Shown here: positions 36,077-43,761 of the stretch, piece after piece
How the letters are laid out: the number at the start of each line of letters is the position of its first letter
How positions within the stretch are numbered: the stretch's first letter is position 1
Assembly: GCF_001625365.1 (NCBI RefSeq)
Contig: NZ_LJJF01000001.1
Span: 3,669,001-3,733,000, forward strand
Length of the DNA: 64,000 nt
Origin: Streptomyces sp. MJM8645
GTDB taxonomy: Bacteria > Actinomycetota > Actinomycetes > Streptomycetales > Streptomycetaceae
Direction: 5' to 3'
Notes under the pieces: generated by a model
Database searches by the model: none
What the model saw: the letters and a program-made list of their open reading frames with translations, nothing else
What the model was told of the DNA's origin: nothing
Program-made: the position numbers and the translations under genes

Positions 36077-36935
36077 TTTTGCTTTCCATATCATTCTTGA
36101 TGGATTGAATGAAATCCCGGGACTCCTCCTCCGAGAGAGCCGCCGAATCGATCCGGTCGAGCACGGAACGGAACTGGGCGATATGGGCTGGTGCGTCAAA
36201 GACCACACTATCGAGGCCTGAATCCATCTGAGCTGTATCGAGCTCAGCGATCGGACCTTCAACGTACGTGAAGTTCTCGTGGTTGACCGGGAGCGTATCC
36301 ACGTTGAACAGCACAACTCGGATCGAGATGGTCGACCGCTCGGAGTCCTCGATGAGGCTACCCAGCTGCTCGGCTTGAACCCTGGGCCCACTGAACTGCA
36401 TGCGCAGCGCCGCCTCATGGATGTATGCAGAGTACGGAGTTTCGCCGGACCGGACCACGTGCTGCCGCCGCACACGGAAGGCGGTCCTCAGGTCAACTTC
36501 ATGCTGGGGAAGAGGTGGGAAGCCCCGAGCGAAGACAGCAGAAGCGTAAGCAGTGGTCTGGAGCAACCCGGGGATGAAGGCCATCGTGTAGGTCGAGAGT
36601 CCATCGGCGCGACCTTCCATCTCGGCCATCTCCAGGAAGTGCTGTGAGAGGCGGCCCCGATACTCCTCCCACCAGCCTCCCTTGTCACGGCCCGAGATGA
36701 TGTCCGCCAGCGCATCGATCAACGGCTCGTTGACACACATGCACAGCGCGGCGATCGTACGCAGGCGTTCGACACTGATGCCGGTCTTCCCGCTCTCCAT
36801 CTGCGTCACATGGGCAGGATTGATACCCAGCGCGCGGGCGAGCTGACTGCCGCCGAGGCCGGCCTGCTCCCGCATCCTGCGCAGCTCGGCACCCAGCCGC
36901 CGTTGGCGGAGAGTTGGGTTCGATCGAAGGGCCAT
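36069..36935 (-). CDS. XRE-family regulator with DUF5753 domain
   Basis: A 288-residue regulator (WhiJ-like). Helix-turn-helix at about 10-65 (LGAELRRMREQAGLGGSQLARALGINPAHVTQMESG), then DUF5753 (about 95-275) with STYTMAFIPGLLQTTAYA. The ATG at 36935 has AGAGAGGA upstream. It pairs with the DUF397 gene after it and is divergent from the ATPase gene at 37122; a 28-base palindrome lies between. Base composition is visibly less GC-rich than neighbouring core genes, suggesting later acquisition. Confidence 0.92.
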   Translation of the reverse strand: MALRSNPTLRQRRLGAELRRMREQAGLGGSQLARALGINPAHVTQMESGKTGISVERLRTIAALCMCVNEPLIDALADIISGRDKGGWWEEYRGRLSQHFLEMAEMEGRADGLSTYTMAFIPGLLQTTAYASAVFARGFPPLPQHEVDLRTAFRVRRQHVVRSGETPYSAYIHEAALRMQFSGPRVQAEQLGSLIEDSERSTISIRVVLFNVDTLPVNHENFTYVEGPIAELDTAQMDSGLDSVVFDAPAHIAQFRSVLDRIDSAALSEEESRDFIQSIKNDMESKNA

Positions 36936-37004
36936 GGGGTCCTCTCTGCAGCTCGTGGGACCAGTCTGCCTCAGGGGCGCAGCCACGTTAGAGGGAACTT
37001 CTCA

Positions 37005-37032
37005 CAGGCCGCCACAAATCTGTGGCGGCCTG
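37005..37032. promoter_or_regulatory. Perfect palindrome in divergent XRE/ATPase promoter region
   Basis: Twelve-base arms CAGGCCGCCACA and TGTGGCGGCCTG around AATC. It lies 70 bases before the regulator start on one side and about 90 bases before the ATPase start on the other. A likely operator for the XRE regulator; a hairpin-forming transcript element is the alternative. Confidence 0.6.
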
Positions 37033-37121
37033 CGCTATCGTCGCCACCAAGCGATCGGACTGATCGTCAACAATGCCTGCTCGAAGGCATTCCCCACACC
37101 AGCAGCCTCGCGGAGGTTCCC

Positions 37122-37484
37122 GTGTGCACCCTCAACACCCCCTCGCTCGCGCTCGCCCGGCAGTCCCTGCGGGACGCCCTGACCCGCTCCGGGTGGGACG
37201 CCGAGACCATCTTCTTCGCCGAACTCGCCCTGGCCGAACTGGTCGTCAACGCCTGGCGGCACGGCAAGACCGCTTCCCCCGTCGTCCTCCTCTCACTCCT
37301 CGGCGGCACCCTCCGGGTCTCCGTCTCGGACGAGAGCGACGTCTTCCCCGAACGACGCCAGCTCCCCGCCCTGGCCACGACCGGCCGGGGGCTCCAGCTC
37401 ATCGAAGGGCTCACGCACCGCTGGGGCGTGGACTCCCAGGAGCGCGGCAAAACGGTCTGGTACGAGCTGGACTTCGCCGCGTGA
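37122..37484 (+). CDS. RsbW-like ATP-binding protein
   Basis: A 120-residue HATPase_c_2 protein of the anti-sigma-factor kinase type. The N-box is FFAELALAELVVNAWRHGK, later blocks are VSVSDES and TTGRGLQLIEGLTHRWGV. Such small ATPases are the third partner of DUF5753/DUF397 loci in streptomycetes. The GTG start has GGAGG five bases upstream. It overlaps the next gene by GTGA. Confidence 0.9.
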   Translation: MCTLNTPSLALARQSLRDALTRSGWDAETIFFAELALAELVVNAWRHGKTASPVVLLSLLGGTLRVSVSDESDVFPERRQLPALATTGRGLQLIEGLTHRWGVDSQERGKTVWYELDFAA

Positions 37485-37735
37485 GCGCCGCCCGCGAACC
37501 CGTCGCGCCGGACGACCCCCGGATGCGCGACTACACCCAGCCCCAGATCGTCGCCCTGCTCGGCGAGGTGCACCAGCGCGGACGCTCCTACGGTCTCCTC
37601 TGGGGCTCCGCCTTCCCCCACGAGACCACCCTCGACGGTCGCATCCTCGTCGACTTCGGCAACGCCCCCGTGAGCACTCTGCTCAACCTCCTCCACCTCC
37701 TCCGCGACGTGGAACGGGACGAGGCGTGGGGGTGA
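37481..37735 (+). CDS. Small hypothetical protein coupled to the ATPase
   Basis: An 84-residue soluble protein beginning MSAAREPVAPDDPRMRDYTQ, with VALLGEVHQRGRSYGLLWG and LLNLLHLLRDVERDEAWG helices. Its start overlaps the ATPase stop (GTGA) and its own stop overlaps a following 28-residue frame (TGATG), so all three are translated together. Family not recognised. Confidence 0.65.
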   Translation: MSAAREPVAPDDPRMRDYTQPQIVALLGEVHQRGRSYGLLWGSAFPHETTLDGRILVDFGNAPVSTLLNLLHLLRDVERDEAWG

Positions 37736-37821
37736 TGGGTTTCACCGTGCCTCTCAGCGTCATCGCGACCCTCAGGATGCCGCGCCCCGGCGACCGCGAC
37801 GACTACGACAACCAGCGCTGA
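37735..37821 (+). CDS. 28-residue coupled small frame
   Basis: Twenty-eight residues, starting MGFTVPLSVIATLRM and ending DRDDYDNQR. The ATG overlaps the preceding stop (TGATG), GGGGG lies just upstream, and the stop is followed within 11 bases by a terminator that marks the end of the transcript. The hydrophobic-then-charged pattern is not random-looking, but length makes proof impossible from sequence alone. Confidence 0.4.
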   Translation: MGFTVPLSVIATLRMPRPGDRDDYDNQR

Positions 37822-37831
37822 CCACATGCGA

Positions 37832-37863
37832 AGGCCCTCGCCCCAGGGATTGGGCGAGGGCCT
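37832..37863. terminator. Bidirectional hairpin terminator
   Basis: Twelve-base arms AGGCCCTCGCCC and GGGCGAGGGCCT, eight-base loop, between the ATPase unit and the convergent exporter operon. Confidence 0.8.
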
Positions 37864-37886
37864 CGCGGCGTCCGGGAGCTACGGGG

Positions 37887-38540
37887 TCAGCCTCCGGACG
37901 GGTTCTTGGGAGCACCGCCACCGCCGAAGCCGCCGCCGAAGCCACCCGCGCCGCCCGCCGCGCCCTCGACGAGCTGGCTGGCCGCGTAGCCGCCGTTGGC
38001 GTCGGGGGTGCCGACGACGGTCACGCTCTGGCCGGGCTGGAGGTCGGCGACCTTGCCCTCCTTGTTGAGCTGGACCTTCGTCGCGTCGCCGGTGGTGACC
38101 TTGACGGTGTTGCCGTTGGCGTCGGTCAGGTAGACGGTGTTGCCGTCGACGGCCTTGACCGTGCCCCTGGTGAGCCCGGCCTGCCCGCCCTGGCCCTGGC
38201 CAGCGCCCTGACCGGCACCCTGCCCACCCCGGCGAGACCCGCTCTGCCCGTACCCCCCGCCACCACCACCCGCCCCGGCCGCCCGCTGCTGCCCGGCGGC
38301 GGAAGCCGTCGCGTGCGAGGTGCCGCTGTTCGTCCCGTGGTTCTGCTGGTACCAGACCCCGCCCGCGAAGGCCCCGCTGGCGATGACGCCCCCCGCCAGC
38401 ACGAGGCTGAGCCAGGGCAGCTTGCGGCGCGGCGGGGCGGCGAGCTCGGCGGTGACGTCGCGGGCGTCCGGCGGGGTGGCGAGCAGGGCGACCTGCTCGG
38501 CCGGCGTGCTGCTGCTGACCGTGGCGATCTCGTTGCTCAT
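37887..38540 (-). CDS. Membrane-anchored Gly/Gln-rich protein with DUF5666-like domain
   Basis: A 217-residue protein with cytoplasmic start (1-42), TM helix (about 43-66, LSLVLAGGVIASGAFAGGVWY), a Gly/Gln/Ala-rich linker (about 80-122), a small beta domain (about 125-190, RGTVKAVDGNTVYLTDANGNTVKVTT) and a Gly/Phe-rich end. The beta domain resembles DUF5666. It is the last gene of an operon with a MacAB-like exporter, seven bases after the permease, so it may be an extracytoplasmic accessory of that exporter. Confidence 0.75.
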   Translation of the reverse strand: MSNEIATVSSSTPAEQVALLATPPDARDVTAELAAPPRRKLPWLSLVLAGGVIASGAFAGGVWYQQNHGTNSGTSHATASAAGQQRAAGAGGGGGGYGQSGSRRGGQGAGQGAGQGQGGQAGLTRGTVKAVDGNTVYLTDANGNTVKVTTGDATKVQLNKEGKVADLQPGQSVTVVGTPDANGGYAASQLVEGAAGGAGGFGGGFGGGGAPKNPSGG

Positions 38541-38547
38541 GGGAGTC

Positions 38548-39759
38548 CTACTCGTGCCGGAGGGCGTCGATCGGCCGCAGCGAGGCGGCCCGGTTGGCGG
38601 GGTAGCTGCCGAAGAACAGCCCGATGGCGACGGCGATGCCGAACGCGCCGATCACGGATTCGGGGATCACCACCGGTTTGATGCCGACGATGCTGAAGTG
38701 CGAGCCGGCGATTCCGGCGGCCACCCCGAGCCCGGCGCCGAGCACCGAGAGCAGGGTCGATTCGGTCAGGAACTGCCCGAGGATCACCGCGCGCGGGGCG
38801 CCGAGCGCCTTGCGGATGCCGATCTCCCTGGTCCGCTCGGTGACCGTCACCAGCATGATGTTGGTGATCCCGATCCCGCCGACGAGCAGCGAGATCGCCG
38901 CCACCGCGCCGAGCAGCACGGTGAAGGTCTTGGTGGTGCTCTCCCTCGCCGTGAGCAGCGAGGACTGGCTGGTGATCCGGAAGTCGGCCTTGGTCGGGTC
39001 GGCGATGGCGTGGGTGCCGAGCAGCACCCGGGTGATCTCGGCCTGGGCCGCGGTCGTGCTGTCGGCCGAACCGGCCTGCACCAGGATCTGGTTGACCGAT
39101 CCGAAGCCGGTGAAGGCGTTCTGCACGGTCGGCAGCGGGGCGATCACCACGTCGTCCGGGTCGGTGAAGCCGCTGCCGCCCTTGGCCTGGAGCACGCCGA
39201 CCACGGTGAACGGGGTGCCGCCGAGGACGATCTTCTTGCCGACCGGGTCCACGGTGTCGAACAGCTGCTTGGCCGTCGTGGCGCCGAGCACCGCGACCTT
39301 GCGCGAGCCGAGCACGTCGTCGTCGGTGAAGTACTCGCCGTGCGCGACCTTCTGGTTGGCGGTCTCGAAGTACGCCGGGTAGGTGCCGACGATCGAGCCG
39401 GGGCTGTACGAGATGTCCCCGTACAGCGCCGTCCCGCTGGTGGTGACCACGGGGGCGACCGACTTGATCGCGGTCGAGTCGGTGTCGGCGGCCAGCGCCT
39501 TGGCGTCGGCGACCGTCAGCTTCTTCACCGAGGAGGTGGCACGGGAGCCGCCGCTGGCCGAACCGGAGCTGACCGTGAGCGAGTTGGTGCCGAGCGAGGT
39601 GATCGACTCCTTCACCGCGACCGACGAGCCGTTGCCGACGGCCAGCAGCAGGATCACCGAGGCGACGCCGATCAGCACCCCGAGCATGGTGAGCGCCGAG
39701 CGCACCTTGTTGGCGGCCAGGCCGCCGACCGCGAAGCGGAGCATCTGCCAGAGGATCAC
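38548..39759 (-). CDS. MacB-type ABC permease (FtsX family)
   Basis: A 403-residue permease with one N-terminal TM (LTMLGVLIGVASVILLLAV), a large extracellular MacB_PCD domain (about 45-265) and three C-terminal TMs including the FtsX block LLVGGIGITNIMLVTVTERTREIGIRKALGA. MacB-type proteins are mechanotransducing exporters of peptides, lipids or drugs. The GTG start overlaps the ATPase stop (GTGA). Confidence 0.9.
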   Translation of the reverse strand: MILWQMLRFAVGGLAANKVRSALTMLGVLIGVASVILLLAVGNGSSVAVKESITSLGTNSLTVSSGSASGGSRATSSVKKLTVADAKALAADTDSTAIKSVAPVVTTSGTALYGDISYSPGSIVGTYPAYFETANQKVAHGEYFTDDDVLGSRKVAVLGATTAKQLFDTVDPVGKKIVLGGTPFTVVGVLQAKGGSGFTDPDDVVIAPLPTVQNAFTGFGSVNQILVQAGSADSTTAAQAEITRVLLGTHAIADPTKADFRITSQSSLLTARESTTKTFTVLLGAVAAISLLVGGIGITNIMLVTVTERTREIGIRKALGAPRAVILGQFLTESTLLSVLGAGLGVAAGIAGSHFSIVGIKPVVIPESVIGAFGIAVAIGLFFGSYPANRAASLRPIDALRHE

Positions 39760-40559
39760 GCCGGCACCCCCAGCTCGCGCAGCAGCGGCGGCGGCCCGTC
39801 CACCGGGGCCTGCCGGACGTCGCTGACGATCCGGCCGTCGACCAGCCGGAGCACCCGCTTGGCGTGCCGCGCGACTTCGTCCTCGTGGGTGATCAGGACG
39901 ACGGTGCGGCCGGTGGCGTTGAGCGCGTCGACGAGGTCGAGGACCTCCTCGGTGGAGCGGCTGTCCAGGTTGCCGGTGGGCTCGTCGGCGAGCAGCATCG
40001 CGGGTGCGGTGACCAGTGCCCGGGCGACCGCGACGCGCTGCTGCTGGCCGCCGGAGAGCTGGTTGGGCCGGTGCCCGGCGCGCTCGGCGAGGCCGACCAG
40101 GGAGAGCGCGGCCAGGGCCCGGCGGCGCCGTTCCGAGGCCCGGACACCCGCGTAGGCGAGCGGCAGCTCGACCTGGGCGAGCGCGGTGGTGCGCGGGATC
40201 AGGTTGAAGGACTGGAAGACGAAGCCGATCTTGCGGTTGCGGACCAGCGCGAGCTGCCCCTCGTCGAGGTGGCCGACGTCGATGCCGTCCAGCAGGTAGC
40301 GGCCGGCGGTCGGGACGTCCAGGCAGCCGAGGATGTTCATCATGGTGGACTTGCCGGAGCCGGAGCTGCCCATCACCGCGACGTAGTCGCCCTGGTGGAT
40401 GTTCAGGCTGACGCCGAGCGGGCCGCCGGTGTCCGGGGCCTCCGGGCCGTGCAGCGCGTGCACGACGGCGTCGCCGTGCCCGTACGCCTTGGTGATCCGG
40501 CGCAGCTGGATGACGGGCGGGGGCGCCGCCGGGACGCGCTTGTCGATGACGTGACGCAT
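39756..40559 (-). CDS. MacB/LolD-type ABC ATPase
   Basis: A 267-residue ATPase: Walker A GSSGSGKSTMMN, signature LSGGQQQRVAVARAL, Walker B LLADEPTGNLDSRSTEEVL. It partners the permease that follows. Three bases after the adaptor stop and overlapping the permease start, so stoichiometric translation is expected. The first 15 residues (MRHVIDKRVPAAPPP) extend beyond the family. Confidence 0.92.
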   Translation of the reverse strand: MRHVIDKRVPAAPPPVIQLRRITKAYGHGDAVVHALHGPEAPDTGGPLGVSLNIHQGDYVAVMGSSGSGKSTMMNILGCLDVPTAGRYLLDGIDVGHLDEGQLALVRNRKIGFVFQSFNLIPRTTALAQVELPLAYAGVRASERRRRALAALSLVGLAERAGHRPNQLSGGQQQRVAVARALVTAPAMLLADEPTGNLDSRSTEEVLDLVDALNATGRTVVLITHEDEVARHAKRVLRLVDGRIVSDVRQAPVDGPPPLLRELGVPA

Positions 40560-40561
40560 GC

Positions 40562-41977
40562 TCAGCCCTTACCGCCCCGGCCGGCCCCGCCGCCGACGGC
40601 ACCGCCGCCCCCGCCGCCGACGCCCGCCAGGCCTGTGCCGCCGCCCTGACCGCCGCGGCCCTGGCCGCCGCCGACCCCCGGGAAGGAGGCGTTCGGGAAG
40701 CCGTTGCCGCCGCTGGTGGTGGGGAGTTCGACCTTGTCGCCCTCCTTCAGCCCGGAGACCACCTGCACCGTGCTGTCGCCCTCGACGCCGACCCCGACGC
40801 TGACCCGCTCGCTGGAGCCGTCCGGGTGCACCACGGTCGCGGTGCGGCTGGCGCCGGTGCCGGAGAGCGCGGAGGTGGGCAGCGACAGCGCGCTGTCCGC
40901 CTCGCCGGTGATCACCTGGACGGTGGCGCTGAGGCCGGTGCGCAGCGCGCTGGTGTCGCCGCTGAGCTGGAGCGTGGCGGCGTACTGGACGGCCGTCGAG
41001 CCGGCGCTGCCGCCGCCACTGCTGGGCAGCGAACTGACGGACAGGACACTGGCGTTGAGCTTGGTGTCGGACTGCGCGTTCAGGGTGACGGTGGCCGCCT
41101 CGCCCTTCTTGAGCTTGAGCGAGTCCAGTTCGGAGAAGTTGGCGGTGACCTGCATCCCGGTCGGGTTGGTCAGCACGATGAAGCCGCTCGGCGCGCCGCC
41201 CGAAGCGGTGCCGCCGGTGGACGACTTGCCGGTCGACCCGGCCGACCCGGCGGAACCGGCGGAACCGGAGGAGCCGGACGAGCCACCGGAGCTCGCGCCC
41301 ACGGTGTCGCCGACCTTCGCCGAGACGGACGCGACCGTCCCGTCCACCGAGGCGGTCAGGGTGGTGCCGGTCAGCGCCGCCTGGGCGTTGGCGAGGGTGG
41401 TCTGCGCGGTGGCGACCTGCTGCTGGGCCTGGGCGACGGCCGCGTCGTCGACCTTGGTGGTGGTGATGGTGGTGGTCTGCGGAGCGGGCGTGCTGTTCGC
41501 GCCCGCTCCGCGTTCCCCACCACCGCCGCCGTTGCCGCCGGCGCCGGAGGTCGCACCCGGCAACGGCTGGGTGGTCGTGGTGGTGACACCGGCCTGCGCC
41601 TTGGTGAGGTTGGCGTTGGCCGTGGTCAGGGACGCCTGGGCGGCGTCCACCTGCTGCTGGGCGGCCGTGGTGTCGACGGTGGCGAGCAGCTGGCCCTTCT
41701 TGACGGCGTCCCCCACCGCGACCTTGACCGAGGTGAGCCGGCCGCCGGTCGCGAAGTCCTGGGCCGCGTCGGTCGGTGAGACCAGGGTGCCGGTTCCGGA
41801 CACGGTGGCCAGGACCGTTCCCTTGGCCACGGTCGCCGTACGGATCTGGGTCTTGCCGGCGGCGGCACTGGTGCCGCTGTTCACTGTGGCGTACACCAGG
41901 GCGGCACCGCCCAGGAGCGCCACGCCGAGCGCGGAGTTGACGAGGACGACGCCTCGCCGTCGCGGGAGCACCTTCAT
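40562..41977 (-). CDS. MacA/HlyD-like adaptor protein
   Basis: A 471-residue membrane-fusion-type protein. TM anchor about 11-32, lipoyl half-motifs at VAKGTVLATVSGTGTLVSP and ATVDTTAAQQQVDAAQASL, a helical hairpin interrupted by a Gly/Ser/Thr insert (about 135-165), a Gly/Ser linker (about 225-255), a beta-barrel and a Gly-rich C-terminus. Gram-positive bacteria lack an outer membrane, so this adaptor probably bridges the cell wall. The ATG at 41977 is chosen for the anchor; its ribosome site is weak. Confidence 0.85.
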   Translation of the reverse strand: MKVLPRRRGVVLVNSALGVALLGGAALVYATVNSGTSAAAGKTQIRTATVAKGTVLATVSGTGTLVSPTDAAQDFATGGRLTSVKVAVGDAVKKGQLLATVDTTAAQQQVDAAQASLTTANANLTKAQAGVTTTTTQPLPGATSGAGGNGGGGGERGAGANSTPAPQTTTITTTKVDDAAVAQAQQQVATAQTTLANAQAALTGTTLTASVDGTVASVSAKVGDTVGASSGGSSGSSGSAGSAGSAGSTGKSSTGGTASGGAPSGFIVLTNPTGMQVTANFSELDSLKLKKGEAATVTLNAQSDTKLNASVLSVSSLPSSGGGSAGSTAVQYAATLQLSGDTSALRTGLSATVQVITGEADSALSLPTSALSGTGASRTATVVHPDGSSERVSVGVGVEGDSTVQVVSGLKEGDKVELPTTSGGNGFPNASFPGVGGGQGRGGQGGGTGLAGVGGGGGGAVGGGAGRGGKG

Positions 41978-42166
41978 GCCGGACAGCTTTCCTGGGCGCT
42001 CTTGCGGAGCCCTGGGCGCGGGCTGGGAGAAGACTGACCGTGCGGATCCGGGCATTCCGGTCACACCGCCCGGTTCGCGCGGGCGCCTTGGCCGTGCCGT
42101 GGGCCGTCGTTGGCCGAACTCCCAGCGGGCTCCCAGTGAGTTCCGATGATCTCCAGCCATCCGGCA

Positions 42167-42193
42167 GCGCCCCGGGCGGCCGGCCCGGGGCGC
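42167..42193. repeat. Inverted repeat upstream of exporter operon
   Basis: Ten-base arms GCGCCCCGGG and CCCGGGGCGC around seven bases. Either a second terminator after hisC or a leader structure of the exporter operon. Confidence 0.45.
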
Positions 42194-42203
42194 CGGAAAC
42201 GCC

Positions 42204-42236
42204 GCAGGGGCGCACCGCGAACCGGTACGCCCCTGC
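42204..42236 (-). terminator. Hairpin terminator after the aminotransferase gene
   Basis: Nine-base arms GCAGGGGCG and CGCCCCTGC, 66 bases after the stop at 42302. Confidence 0.55.
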
Positions 42237-42301
42237 GACGGAGCCTGCGAAGGCCCCTGCGGAGGAGCCTGCGAAACCTACGGAACCCGCGAAACCGCCG
42301 G

Positions 42302-43378
42302 TCAGAGCGTCTTGCGGAACGCCTCGGCCACCGAGAGGAAGATCGAGTTGCCCTCGGTCTCGCCGATCGAGATCCGGACGCCCTCCGGGAACGGCCGGAC
42401 GATCACCCCGGCCTCGGCGCACGCGACGGCGAACTCCTGCGAGCGCTCGCCGAGGCCCAGCCAGACGAAGTTGGCCTGCGAGTCCGGGATCTCCCAGCCC
42501 TGGGCGCGCAGCGCGGCCACCACCCGGGTGCGCTCCTCGACCAGCGCGTCCACCCGCTCCAGCAGCGCCTGCTCGGCGCGCACCGAGGCGACGGCGGCGT
42601 TCTGGGCGAGCTGGCTGACGCCGAACGGGACGGCGGTCTTGCGCAGCGCGTTGGCCACCGGCTCGTGCGCGATCGCGAAGCCGACCCGCATGCCCGCGAG
42701 GCCGTACGCCTTGGAGAAGGTGCGCAGCACGCAGACGTTGGGGCGGTCCCGGTAGAGGTCGATGCCGTTGGGCACCTCGGGGTCGCGGATGAACTCGATG
42801 TACGCCTCGTCGACGACCACCAGGACGTCGGACGGGACGGCGTCCAGGAAGCGCTCCAGCTCGGCGCGGTGGATCACGTTGCCGGTGGGGTTGTTGGGGT
42901 TGCAGACGAACACCAGCCGGGTCTTCGGGGTGATCGCGGCGAGCATCGCGTCCAGGTCGTGGTCGCCGGCCTCGGTGATCGGCACCGGGACGGGGGTCGC
43001 GCCGGCGACCTGGGTGATGATCGGGTACGCCTCGAAGGAGCGCCAGGCGAAGACCACCTCGTCGCCGGGGCCCGCGGTGGCGAGGATCAGCGACTGGGCG
43101 ACGCCGACCGAGCCGGTGCCGGTGGCGATGTGCTCGACGGGCACGCCGAAGCGCTCGGCCAGCACCTCGCTGAGCTCGCCGACGGCCATGTCGGGGTAGC
43201 GGTTGAGCGAGCCGGCCGCCGCGACCGCCGCCTCCAGCACGCCGGGCAGCGGGTCGTACGGGTTCTCGTTGGAGGACAGCTTGTACGCGTCGGCGCCGGC
43301 CGGCTTGCCGGGCTTGTAGGTGGGGATGCCGTCCAGGGTCGGCCGCAGCCGCGGGCCCTGCGCTGACGTACTCGTCAC
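42302..43378 (-). CDS. hisC: HisC-family aminotransferase
   Basis: A 358-residue PLP-dependent fold I aminotransferase: SSNENPYDP at the N-terminus, [20 protein letters not shown], and the PLP-lysine block [16 protein letters not shown]. It converts histidinol phosphate or an aromatic 2-oxo acid/amino acid. It is not beside other his genes, so an aromatic aminotransferase (Pat) role is as likely as histidine synthesis. The GTG start has AAGGAG eight to nine bases upstream. Divergent from a LacI regulator. Confidence 0.88.
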   Translation of the reverse strand: MTSTSAQGPRLRPTLDGIPTYKPGKPAGADAYKLSSNENPYDPLPGVLEAAVAAAGSLNRYPDMAVGELSEVLAERFGVPVEHIATGTGSVGVAQSLILATAGPGDEVVFAWRSFEAYPIITQVAGATPVPVPITEAGDHDLDAMLAAITPKTRLVFVCNPNNPTGNVIHRAELERFLDAVPSDVLVVVDEAYIEFIRDPEVPNGIDLYRDRPNVCVLRTFSKAYGLAGMRVGFAIAHEPVANALRKTAVPFGVSQLAQNAAVASVRAEQALLERVDALVEERTRVVAALRAQGWEIPDSQANFVWLGLGERSQEFAVACAEAGVIVRPFPEGVRISIGETEGNSIFLSVAEAFRKTL

Positions 43379-43408
43379 GGTCCTACTCCTTCTCGATGCT
43401 GTCCGCGC

Positions 43409-43450
43409 GCGTTCGGCACGCGTTCGGCGCGTGTTCGGCGCGTGTTCTCC
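43409..43450. repeat. Four 11-bp direct repeats
   Basis: GTTCGGC starts at 43411, 43422 and 43433, with a variant GTTCTCC at 43444, exactly 11 bases apart. Such helical-phase direct repeats are typical of PhoP-like response-regulator sites, though the unit here (CGTTCGGCGCG) differs from the Pho box. They lie about 33 to 72 bases before the aminotransferase start. Confidence 0.75.
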
Positions 43451-43684
43451 GGTGCGGTCGCCCCCGCCACCTGTGGGATCGCCACCGTGCCCGGGATCTC
43501 GGAACGCGTCCGGGGCACCCCGGTCGGGTGCCTTGAACGATACCGACCGCGCTCACCCGTAGGGGTGAGATGCCCGGTCGGGTGACAGGCGCAGATCAGC
43601 CATTCTGCCGGGTTCCTTTGGCACATGTCAGAGGTAAGACGGCTGGTTTCGTGCGGGTATCGAAGGAGCGCACCCCGGCTCACT

Positions 43685-43706
43685 CTTGGAGAAACGTATC
43701 TCCAAG
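43685..43706. promoter_or_regulatory. Candidate LacI-family operator
   Basis: Arms CTTGGAGA and TCTCCAAG around AACGTA, giving a near-perfect palindrome centred on ACGT. LacI/GalR operators characteristically have a central CG. It is 56 bases before the regulator start, consistent with autoregulation. Confidence 0.6.
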
Positions 43707-43761
43707 GGCTCCCGATGCGCCGGTCACAGACCCTTGTCAGGAGCCATACGATCGGTCCGCC

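Larger units (their letters stand above)
43379..43761. other. Divergent promoter region, hisC-like and LacI genes
   Basis: 383 bases without a gene. From left to right: four 11-base direct repeats (43409-43450), an inverted repeat with arms CTCACCC and GGGTGAG (43552-43569), and a LacI-type palindrome (43685-43706). Confidence 0.75.

Noticed and set aside
43552..43569. Inverted repeat CTCACCC/GGGTGAG as a terminator
   Set aside because: It lies within a divergent promoter region with no gene ending nearby, so a regulatory role is likelier than termination; too weak to list alone.
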